11,246 nt of DNA. Source: Corinectria fuckeliana. Its lineage: Eukaryota > Ascomycota > Sordariomycetes > Hypocreales > Nectriaceae. Positions 1-7,835 of this stretch are shown here, piece by piece. A model generated the notes under the pieces. The model ran no database searches and had not been told where the DNA came from. It saw only the letters and a list, made by a program, of their open reading frames with translations. The first letter of the stretch is position 1; every line of letters starts with the position of its first letter. The translations under genes were made by a program, and so were the position numbers. The stretch lies in contig WPDH01000446.1 in NCBI GenBank assembly GCA_019137255.1, forward strand, positions 1-11,246, in the 5' to 3' direction.

Positions 1-609
1 ATAAGAACCTTCTTATTACTTTATATAGCTATAATACTAGTTATATAAGTTATAATAGCTATATTAGTTATATTAATAAAAGTATTAGGTATTACTAAGA
101 TAGTCTTATTAGAAGGAATTATTATATTTTATATAAGTATATATTTAGTTATTTATTAGGTAAAAAGTAAGTCTATTAGATTAATAATAAAAGTAAATAA
201 GAATATAAGTATAAGAAGCTATTAGCTATAATTAAGATAGTATATAATACTAAAAAACTATTTATAAACCTTTAAGTAAGTAATTAGTTTATTTAGATAG
301 AATATTATAAGTATAAATAAAAAAGGCCTTTTTATAATAAAAAGAAAAAAAAAAGAAAGTATAATAAAATATAAAAAGATATATAAGAGTATATAACTAT
401 ATATAATTTCTTTTATTATTAATTAGTTACTATAATAATAAAAACTTTAATCTCTTTATATATAAATAAATAAGATAAAAATATAGTCTTTTATTATAAT
501 ATAATATTATATATAATTAAACAAAGCTTATATAATATAGTAGGGTGACCCTAGTGCGAAAATTTAAAAAAAAGTTAATATGAGACACTAGGCCCTATAG
601 CCTTCCGTA
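1..609 (-). repeat. Left copy of an AT-rich, RIP-mutated inverted repeat (probable transposon end)
   Basis: This stretch is almost pure A/T, with stops in every frame. From about 67 to 609 it is the reverse complement of 10703-11246, aligned with a single one-base gap. Positions 1-66 have no partner here because the right copy runs off the window. The inner end (about 541-609) keeps more G/C and reads, in element orientation, TACGGAAGG-type terminus first. In the stretch 93-332 compared with 11220-10981 I counted 30 sites where this copy has A/T and the right copy G/C, against 2 the other way, all transitions. Both C-to-T and G-to-A occur, as expected from RIP in ascomycetes. The terminal TA at the junction fits a Tc1/mariner-like element, but no transposase can be read, so the class is open. 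Confidence 0.85.
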
Positions 610-1665
610 AACAGCCTCTTTTCAGACCTGGACAACATCAGCTCTACTGATGCCAAGGTTTATTGCTCACGACACCGGTGCAGGCACCCTGGCTGCCCGA
701 AACCGAGGGCGAAGAACCCTAACCTCCCCAAATCCAAATGGCTCATGTTTACCGCGAGTGACATGCGTCACTACACCTGGACGTGCCACGAGCATAAGCC
801 CCCAGCCGCAACGCCGTCCCGTTCCCGGTGCGAGCAATGTGGGTGCAGCTTTGAGGATACGAACAACACGAACCCCCTAAATGGACTCTGCTATTGCTAC
901 AGGCACCGATGCACCCAGTCCGGCTGCGACAGGCCTCGAGTGGAAGACAGTCGTGGACTTGGCTGGGTCTGTAAGAGTCATTTGACCTCGACCGAATTGC
1001 CATCTCAGCCTGTGATCCTGCGGACACCACCACCACCACGGCGAGAGACCAAGCAACAGCTTTTAACGACTCCAGGTTCCTCCCAGGGTGAAGGATCTTG
1101 TCAAGCATGTGCTAATCTCAAGCCTGATAATGGGGCTCATAAAGCGTACAGTCGCTATCGTTGTATCGAGCCCGGATGCAGAGAGTTAAGAGGTGATACT
1201 TGGCTCTGCCGGGCTCATCAAGGATCGAGGCCGATTGACCGACCGACCCCCCCGACTCTTAATCCCTCCCCGAAGACTTCTGGTGCTGCAGAGATTACTG
1301 CCGTTCCTACTGTTCGCCCAACGAAGCAGAGACATTCTCGCGTGCGATCAATCTTCAACTGGAAGTCCCTCCAATCTAACCGCAAGGATAACAACGTTGC
1401 CCTATACACGCCCCCAGCGAGCACCAAAGCCGAGACAAAAGAGCCCCCGACTGGAAAATCCGCGATAGCTTCACTGGTAGTTTCCAATGAGCCCGCTACA
1501 TCACCTGGAACAGAGCAGCCCGAGATGGGCTGGCATCAGTGCCATGCTCCAGCTTGCCAGGACCACGTTCTCAGCGAAAATGTCTGGGTGTGCCAGAAAC
1601 ATTTAGATGAGGGACATTGCAACGCCGATGACCCGCCTGGCTTCATGGACTGTCCCGCTCGATAA
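610..1665 (+). CDS. Cys/His-rich protein with repeated putative zinc modules, 5'-truncated by the left repeat
   Basis: I do not recognise this gene. The frame is open from the repeat edge at 610 to the TAA at 1663-1665 (351 codons). The first ATG is at 745 and would give 306 residues. That ATG lies inside a module, so it is probably not the original start. Recurring pattern: CxxC, a loop, CxxH, x, Cx4C, a second loop, WxCxxH. In 745-numbering the fullest copy is C29/C32, C51/H54, C56/C61, W74/C76/H79. The next is C119/C122, then Y135/Y138 in place of C/H, C140/C145, W153/C155/H158. A half module is C266/C271, W281/C283/H286. A further copy starts before the ATG (Cys at 664, His at 673, Cys at 679 and 694) and ends at W12/C14/H17, but its first CxxC is missing, exactly where the repeat begins. 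The linker at residues 160-260 is rich in Pro, Ser, Thr and Lys and looks disordered. By analogy the modules probably bind zinc and mediate protein or nucleic-acid contacts; this is inference. TTTTCAG at 618-624 could be a splice acceptor, so an upstream exon beyond the repeat is possible. Confidence 0.55.
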   Translation, partial: NSLFSDLDNISSTDAKVYCSRHRCRHPGCPKPRAKNPNLPKSKWLMFTASDMRHYTWTCHEHKPPAATPSRSRCEQCGCSFEDTNNTNPLNGLCYCYRHRCTQSGCDRPRVEDSRGLGWVCKSHLTSTELPSQPVILRTPPPPRRETKQQLLTTPGSSQGEGSCQACANLKPDNGAHKAYSRYRCIEPGCRELRGDTWLCRAHQGSRPIDRPTPPTLNPSPKTSGAAEITAVPTVRPTKQRHSRVRSIFNWKSLQSNRKDNNVALYTPPASTKAETKEPPTGKSAIASLVVSNEPATSPGTEQPEMGWHQCHAPACQDHVLSENVWVCQKHLDEGHCNADDPPGFMDCPAR

Positions 1666-1990
1666 GCTCTGCCCTGAAAACTGCACTGAAGGTTCATCGC
1701 TGTGGATCACATCTATCAATGTATTTTGCCAGGCAAGGTACTGGAGAAGGAACAACAAGGTTGCGAGTCGTCGTGTCGTCCTGCCTGAAGGAACCCTAAG
1801 TTGCCACCTTCCTCAGAGCGACGTGCCGAACCACAGTCCCTGCGAAGCCGACAACGGCGGACAGACCAGCAGCACTGAGGTCATCGTGAAAGCCTTGTTG
1901 GGCAGTCGTCGCCAAGTTTACGTGGTCTCACCGCGGCTCCTGCTCACTCTATTGTCGAAAGTGCCCGTTATATGAGTGTTTAATCCACGA
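1666..1990. other. Intergenic stretch with no supported gene
   Basis: This lies between the stop of the Cys/His-rich gene and the first promoter motif of the sugar transporter. A 122-codon open frame (1607-1975) overlaps the end of the upstream gene in another frame, but it has no recognisable motif and no intron signals linking it to a neighbour. I see no RNA gene or repeat. Confidence 0.5.
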
Positions 1991-1994
1991 GGTC

Positions 1995-2014
1995 CCCCAG
2001 TTTCTCATCTGGGG
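1995..2014. promoter_or_regulatory. Inverted pair of CreA-like sites upstream of the sugar transporter
   Basis: CCCCAG (1995-2000) and CTGGGG (2009-2014) form a perfect inverted hexamer pair around an 8-bp spacer, 312 bp before the transporter ATG. CTGGGG fits the consensus SYGGRG bound by the fungal carbon catabolite repressor CreA/Cre1, and closely spaced pairs are the arrangement usually reported as functional. Binding here is inferred. Confidence 0.45.
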
Positions 2015-2199
2015 AAGGAGTTGGCCAAGTTCAATCGGTACATCAAAGAGGCTACATCTTTCGCTCATCCATCCTCGTGCTTAAAAAAAAGAGCCTTTGA
2101 CGACCACCTTGATCTGCCAACACAAGGTTGGCCGAGCCATGTTATCTCCTATACGGTATAGAGTTCGCAGCATCCAGGTATTCGCAGCTAGTAGGGTAT

Positions 2200-2263
2200 C
2201 CCCGCTGGTCGGTATATAAATCACCTTCCCTCCCCACGACCTCAGACCCCAGATCTACCCCAG
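2200..2263. promoter_or_regulatory. Core promoter of the sugar transporter: TATA box and four more CreA-like hexamers
   Basis: A good TATA box (TATATAAA, 2213-2220) sits 106 bp before the ATG at 2326 and is followed by a pyrimidine-rich tract, as is common at fungal transcription starts. Four hexamers match SYGGRG on the minus strand: CCCCGC 2200-2205, CCCCAC 2232-2237, CCCCAG 2247-2252 and CCCCAG 2258-2263. No ATG lies between the TATA box and 2326, which supports that start. Confidence 0.6.
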
Positions 2264-2325
2264 ACCGTCACCCAGAGCATATTTCTCAACAGTCTTTCAA
2301 CGTCTTCTGTCCGACTCTAGGCATC

Positions 2326-4281
2326 ATGTCAAACGCTCCGAAGAACGAGATGGAGGCCATGGTTGTGGTCAGACATCCCGAAGGCGCCAGGGATAGGGAC
2401 TCTGGAGCCACGCCGACGACGGCTTTGTTGCAGAACCCTCTCGGACACATGTCCCACGACGAAATCATCGCCGACGTCGATAATTTCGTTGTCGAGAAAG
2501 GCTTGGTCGAGTTCCGGGACGTCTTCCGCAAGGGAGCACTCCTGGCCAAGGTTCACAACTCCCCCACGGGATTTGAGTCTATTGACGAGCTGTCCAATGC
2601 TGATAGAGAACTCCTTCGCTTCGAGAACGGCCACCGCTGGGCGTCTCAACCCAAGATGCTCTACTTCCTATGCGCTTTGTGCGCCGGCTGTGCCATCGTG
2701 CAGGGCATGGACCAGACCGTCATCAACGGAGCCCAGGTACGACAACAATGCTGAGTCTCCTCAAGGATGTCATGCTGAACTCTATGCAGGACTTTTACTT
2801 TGCCGAGTTCAAAATCACCGATGCCATGATGCGGGGCCTCATCAACGGAGCTCCGTATGCCTCTGCCGCTCTGATCGGATGTTGGCTCAATGCACCACTG
2901 AACAATGCCTGGGGCCGTCGCGGCACTATCGCCTTCTCCTGCTTCTTTGCTTTCATAACTGCCATCTGGCAGGCTGTCTCGCCTAGCTGGATCTCTCTGC
3001 TTGTCGCCCGATTCGTCCTCGGCTTGGCCGTTGGTGCTAAATCAAGCACCACGCCAGTCTACGCAGCCGAGTGCGCCCCCAAGAATATCCGCGGCGCACT
3101 CACCATGATGTGGCAGATGTGGACCGCCTTTGGAATCATGATAGGATTTGTTTCCTCTCTCGCCTTCCAGAATGCCGATTTCCTTGGGAAGAACTCACAG
3201 TGGCGCTGGATGATAGGCTCAACGGCACTTCCACCTATGATTGTAGGTGCCCTTGTTTACCTCCTGCCCGAGAGCCCTCGATGGTACATGGACAAGGGAA
3301 ACTTTCCAATGGCCTTCAAGTCGCTGCAAAAACTCCGTAGCAGCGAGTTGCAGGCTTCTCGAGACATGTATCTGGCCTGGAAGTTCCTTCAGGTCGAAGA
3401 GCAGACCAAGGCGGGCCACAGCATCTTCAAGGAGTTCTTCACCGTCCGACGAAACTGGAGAGCTGCCCAATCTTCTTGGTTCTGCATGTTCATGCAGCAA
3501 TTCTGTGGCGGTAAGTTTCCCTTTGGAATCCATGTGGTAGCGAGCCAAGACTGACAACTTTGTGCCCACAGTGAACGTCATTGCGTACTACAGCACCGAG
3601 ATTTTTAAGAGTGCCGGGTACTCTCGTCCGCAAGCATTGCTGGCCTCGTTCGGTGGAGGTGCCATCAACTGGATCTTTGCTCTCCCGGCGATCTGGACGA
3701 TTGACACATTCGGCCGACGAAACCTCTTGCTGGTGACGTTCCCCATGATGGCTACGTGCCTCTTCTGGACGGGGCTGAACCTCGGCGTTGAGGCCGACAC
3801 GACTCGCCTGGGCTTGTTGGCAACCAGCATTTATATCTTCATGGCCGTTTACTCGCCAGGAATGGGCCCTGTTCCGTTCACCTACAGCGCAGAGGCGTTC
3901 CCACTGCACATCCGAGCCCTGGGCATGGCTTCGGCGACATCCATCACTTGGGCCTTCAACTTCTTGCTCAGCTTCACATGGCCACGGATGATGGAGACGT
4001 TTGGAGGACAGAATGCCTTCTTCTGGTATGCGACATGGAACGTGATCGGCTGGATCTTTGCCTACTTCCTCCTGCCAGAGACCAAGGCCTTGACGCTCGA
4101 GGAACTGGATCTTGTCTTCAGCATGCGCAACCGCGACCACGCGCGGTACTATGCGGAACGGCTGAGCTGGTATTTCAAACGCCTGTTCAACCGGGGCCTG
4201 GATCCAATGCCCCCCTTGTACCGGATAGAAAACGAGTCTACAGGGGCCGTGACGGAGGTGAAGAATGACAGTGCGGCTTGA
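2326..4281 (+). CDS. MFS sugar transporter (fungal sugar:H+ symporter family), three exons
   Basis: Predicted plasma-membrane sugar transporter of the major facilitator superfamily. Exons 2326-2736, 2790-3510 and 3572-4281 join to 613 residues; splicing restores one frame, with Val378 split across intron 2. A cytosolic N-terminus of about 110 residues carries a segment typical of one fungal subfamily (NPLGHMS at 37-43; HRW...QPK at 103-110). The 12-helix core has WGRRG 178-182 in the loop after helix 2, sugar-transporter signature 2 around 222-250, PESPRW 297-302, the hexose-site motif QQFCGVN 373-379, DTFGRR 422-427, and PETKALTLEELD 546-557 after helix 12. The length is slightly above the usual 500-570 because of the N-terminal tail. 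The ATG at 2326 was chosen because it follows a TATA box with no intervening ATG and begins the family-like N-terminus; the frame stays open further upstream, to 2128. CreA-like sites upstream suggest carbon repression. The substrate cannot be told: hexose, pentose, disaccharide or quinate are all possible. Confidence 0.93.
2737..2789 (+). other. Intron 1 of the sugar transporter (53 nt)
   Basis: Donor GTACGA after CAG; acceptor ATGCAG; possible branch site at GCTGAAC. The intron has phase 0, and removing it joins NGAQ to DFYFAEF, which matches the family sequence across the start of the core. Confidence 0.9.
3511..3571 (+). other. Intron 2 of the sugar transporter (61 nt)
   Basis: Consensus donor GTAAGT, branch site CTGAC at 3551-3555, acceptor CCACAG ending at 3571. 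Splicing rebuilds the conserved QQFCGVNVIAYYS motif, and without it the frame stops within the intron, so this junction is secure. Confidence 0.95.
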
Positions 4282-5180
4282 GTTCTGCGATGTTCCGGCG
4301 TGGCTCACAAGGACCGCGACAATGATGGACATACGGTTTAGTTGGATGGATGTTTTGGGGTGGACGTGGTGGGTGAGTTTTGGAATGGCATGGTTCATGC
4401 CAATGCTGAGGGACAACTTATCGGACTCGGTGTGCTTGTTGGGGTTTGCCGTTAGTGTTAGTGTTAGTTGTTTAGAATTCGATTGCATGATTAAAAGTTG
4501 ATGGTTTCTTTCTGCATTCAAGTGACGTAGCCTCCTCATCCTTTGAGTTGCTCATTGCGCCGGGTTTTGGGGAGGCGGAAAACTTGAGGCACTGAAACCT
4601 CGTTGTTGCGCAGGGAGATGGAGTAACTTGTGCTCCGTTGCCGAGGTTTCATAAGGTAGTTGGTGGGTAGGTCGCGGTTTAGGTTATGCTTATACAGAGG
4701 AGGCGAGCTGGCTGTGCCTAGCCTTTGATAATCAAGGAGGCGGCCCGATTGAGAAGTTTATGCATGCAACGTAGCCTGATGTGTTTGAACTGTGGCAGTG
4801 TTGTGCGAGCCAGTTGCATGTGGGAGGTTGCAGAGGTTTTCCGTGGCTGTGGAGCCGAGGCAACTTTTTGGCTTCTGAAGCTGTCGACGGCAACGAACGA
4901 CATTGGAGCTGACCGGGTCCTGCGAGGAAATTTGATTTCAGTTCCGGTTGGTTTGTTTGCTCGCTTCTATCTTGCTTGGCTCGTTTGGATTGGCTTTGAC
5001 TAGATGCGGTAGGAAGTTCGACAGTGACTGGTTGTGTATGGTGTGGAGTTTATTCCGCATTGGCAGAATTTACCTTCGTGATCGCCGCTGTCACGACTGG
5101 TCACGACTGGTCACCGCTACCGTCACGAGACGAATCTCGCTTGTGAAAGAACGCCACCCGACATCAGGCTGAAATCTGAA
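4282..5180. other. Intergenic region between transporter and hydrolase, with short tandem repeats
   Basis: About 900 bp holding the transporter 3' region and the hydrolase promoter. Visible structure is limited to a short GTTAGT run (three units, around 4451-4468) and an exact 10-bp tandem duplication of TCACGACTGG at 5091-5110, followed by another TCAC. Open frames here, such as 4725-5003, lack motifs and coding character. No RNA gene seen. Confidence 0.55.
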
Positions 5181-6110
5181 ATGGATGATTGCGCAGAAAC
5201 CGTCCGGTCCGGCTCGTCCAGCGCAAGCTCCGTGAAGCAAGGATTCGGCCCCGCACACGTTCTGGATCCGCAGCTAGGCCACGCCCACACGCACACGGCA
5301 GTGATGCTGCACGGCCGGGGAAGCGACGCGGAGGAGTTTGCGGGGGAGCTGATGGCGTCGCGGCTGTCCGACGGGCGGAGCTTGAGGGAGGCGTTGCCGG
5401 GCTGGCGATGGGTGTTCCCGTCGTCGCGTGAGCTCTGGAGCGAGACGTTCCAGGAGCACATGCCGGCGTGGTTCGAGGCGCACTCGCTGACGGACACGAC
5501 GGCGAGGCAGGACCTGCAGACGGCGGGCATCGAGGCGTCGGTCGGCTATGTGCGGAGCGTGCTGGAGGAGGAGAGGGAGAAGGTCGCTTGCCGGCCGGAG
5601 AGACTGGTGCTTGGAGGCATCAGCCAAGGCGGAGCCATCGGCGTCTGGACGCTGCTGGCATGCGAGGGCGATCTGGGGAGAGGACCGGGCGGGTTTGTGG
5701 GCAGCAGCACCTGGGTCCCGTTTGGGGACAACCTGGAGCGCATCATGGGGTTGTCTGCGTCGGGGGCAGATGAATCATCGGGAGTAGTTGTTGTCGAAGG
5801 GCCTGCTGTGCCAGACGCCGACCACAACTCCCAGACCGCTTACGACCCCTTTGTCCGTGGACTGGTTGCCTCGGGCGGTGGGCAACGGAGAGGTTCTCGT
5901 TTTGGGGTTCCCGTGCTTCTCGGCCATGGAGTGGATGATGCATATGTGGACGTGGAGCTGGGACGGCAAGCAGCGCGGATTCTGTCGCAGGCAGGACACC
6001 GCGTCGACAGGAGAGAGTACTCGGGCGCAGAACAGGAGGGACACTGGTTCCAGGTTCCCGACCAGATGGATCACGTGTGCGAGTTTCTGCGCGGCTTTGA
6101 GGGACGGTGA
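5181..6110 (+). CDS. Acyl-protein thioesterase / carboxylesterase-type alpha/beta hydrolase (phospholipase/carboxylesterase family)
   Basis: Single-exon gene, 309 residues, predicted cytosolic serine hydrolase of the family that includes acyl-protein thioesterases and bacterial carboxylesterases (Pfam Abhydrolase_2 type), cleaving acyl thioesters or short carboxyl esters. Seen: the oxyanion-side motif LHGRGSD at 43-49; the nucleophile elbow GGISQGG with Ser148; the acid-site motif HGVDDAYV with Asp253 the likely acid; GHWFQVPDQMDHV, giving His288. The order and spacing fit a complete triad. The protein is longer than the roughly 220-230 residues of typical thioesterases: there is an N-terminal extension of about 35 residues and a Gly/Ser-rich insertion at about 193-240 between strands, common in fungal members. 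There is no signal peptide. The ATG (context GAAATGG) precedes the conserved domain and is the first of the frame. Coding sequence is strongly GC-rich. The natural substrate is unknown, and a depalmitoylase role should not be assumed. Confidence 0.88.
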   Translation: MDDCAETVRSGSSSASSVKQGFGPAHVLDPQLGHAHTHTAVMLHGRGSDAEEFAGELMASRLSDGRSLREALPGWRWVFPSSRELWSETFQEHMPAWFEAHSLTDTTARQDLQTAGIEASVGYVRSVLEEEREKVACRPERLVLGGISQGGAIGVWTLLACEGDLGRGPGGFVGSSTWVPFGDNLERIMGLSASGADESSGVVVVEGPAVPDADHNSQTAYDPFVRGLVASGGGQRRGSRFGVPVLLGHGVDDAYVDVELGRQAARILSQAGHRVDRREYSGAEQEGHWFQVPDQMDHVCEFLRGFEGR

Positions 6111-7835
6111 TGATTTGATGGATAATTCACGTCACCTCTCTCGGTTTCACGGTACTTTGGTGTTGGTACTGGAGCGAGGCCTTGCGGTCTGGAGGGGGGT
6201 GGTGCGGGTAGGACCGTCGTCGTGTTAGCCACAATTGTCACCAGCTTTAAGGCTAGAATGTAACTTGTCTGATGTAGCCCATAATGTGAAGACTGACGCA
6301 GGAGAGATTCTTCCTTGCTCCCCTGCTGCCAGAGCATCCGAGGGCTGTTGGTCAGGGGGGTTCCAGGTGTGGTCCGGCCCCGTCGTTCAATGCTCCCTCA
6401 AAGGGGCAAACGGCCAGGATCTGCTTCGTACATGACAGGTTTTATTTACGAAGAGCCTATGTACGATAGGTAGTCAAGGACTCCAGGAACGTTGCCGCAG
6501 ACAAGCTAGCCCTGAAACATGCAAGAAAGCGGAAGAGGAAAAGCAAAAATCTGGGGGATTTACATAATAACGGGTATCCCCTGTCGATAGACGGAGATAC
6601 AAGGTGGATGCTGTGGATTCGCTGTGGAGGTGTAAGAATGGAGAATCATTTCCTTCCGATTATCAATCGCAACCACAAACTATCTACAGTTGTGTACCTA
6701 CTAAGAGAAAAGAGCGTTTTTTTTCTTCATACTAGTAGCTGTAGCGCTTCGTACAGACGGGAACGCCTGAGGCCGTGAGAAGTACTAGTAAGTACAGTAC
6801 CTGGACTGAAGGGACCTAATTTAGTATCGTCTTCGTCAAACCGCAAAAGCGTTGAGCTCTTGACTGACAACTAGTCTTGTCCCTGGGGTCATCGCTGTTG
6901 CGTCGTCATCGTTACCATGCTACACGTCTTACATATGTACCCGAGCAAAGCCACGAGGGCTGGTACAGATCTGGACGAATGATGGGCTTTTCCAAGGAAC
7001 GCCTGGGCCCTATGCAAAGCGTTCGCGGAGGTGATGCAGGTCGTACGGTGGCGTACGCAAGCTGCTTCACCACTCTGCCCAATTCGCACGCGAGGTAAAT
7101 ACGTTGGGCAGCTTAGGGCAGCACCGGCTTCTTCGGGCCTTTTGCTTCTCGGCGTCGAAGCTCCTACATTAGCAGTACATGCATGCTGACACCAACGAAG
7201 TCCCTCAACTCGCTTGGGGTTGGGGCTGCGTGCCCCTGCTGGGATCGCCTTTGAAAATCGCCATCTTGAAAGGCTGGAGTCAACCAAGCCCCACACCTCG
7301 CTCGCCGTCCGCACGCGCGCTCCGGGCCAAACCCTCTTCGGCTACGCCCCGACTGTCTGGCCGGCCCCATCGCCCCGAGTCGGCAGTCCAACACATCCAT
7401 TGGTCTATTGCTCCGATGCACCGCAACGCCTCCCGGCGCTAGCCATCCCCAGGGCCGGCCCACCTCAGCCCGTGGATGGCAATGGCCTTGTTCTAGCGTT
7501 GGTTCTGAAGACCATGATGCGACAGGGACGTCGCGACGCTGTTCCCACCATCGTCCACGTTTGTGGCGCAACGCAGACGCACCCCCCATCAAACTTGAGG
7601 CCTTTGTGTGTCTTGACTCGCTGCTGGAGTCTCGTATGTACTGTTGGAGTGTGCGTGGAGACGTGGAGAGGGACCCGCGAGCCGGACAGTCGGACACCAC
7701 CGGGCTATTCGTAGTTATAATAATGATGCTCCCGCGTCGCCGTCATCCGTCATCCGTCTCCCGTCTTGGCTGGAGGCTGCCGTCTCTGCCATGTCGCCCT
7801 AAAGACCTGAAGACTGCCTTGACAATCGCGGCACC
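6111..7835. other. Long region without a supported gene (about 1.7 kb)
   Basis: I find no convincing gene on either strand. The longest open frames (7214-7714 and 7408-7899 plus strand; 7164-7700 minus strand) overlap each other, lack motifs and are Arg/Pro-rich, as expected of random GC-rich frames. Small structures: an 8-T run at 6717-6724; an inverted GTACT/AGTAC pair in 6782-6795 with another TACTAGTA at 6732-6739; and a 7-bp tandem array at 7741-7761 (CGTCATC twice, then CGTCTCC) about 75 bp before the next start codon. I see no tRNA or 5S rRNA features near the T run. The region probably contains the hydrolase 3' UTR and the promoter of the membrane protein gene. Confidence 0.55.

Noticed and set aside
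1..609. Mitochondrial or plasmid-like AT-rich DNA, or a CRISPR-like array
   Set aside because: The pattern of C-to-T and G-to-A differences against the right copy explains the AT content as RIP of a nuclear repeat; there are no regularly spaced repeats with unique spacers.
650..880. A 76-codon frame starting at 650
   Set aside because: It overlaps the Cys/His-rich frame, which has regularly spaced Cys/His motifs; this one has none.
1607..1975. A 122-codon frame downstream of the Cys/His-rich gene
   Set aside because: No motif, start inside the upstream gene in another frame, and no splice signals that would make it a further exon.
2128..2325. N-terminal extension of the sugar transporter from an ATG at 2128
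   Set aside because: It would read through the TATA box and the pyrimidine tract; the family-like N-terminus begins at 2326.
3490..4539. A 349-codon open frame on the minus strand
   Set aside because: It runs opposite exon 3 and intron 2 of the clear MFS transporter, has no recognisable domain, and is a by-product of GC-rich codon use on the other strand.
6717..6724. Run of eight T's as a polymerase III terminator
   Set aside because: I could not find A-box or B-box motifs, a tRNA cloverleaf or 5S rRNA sequence upstream.
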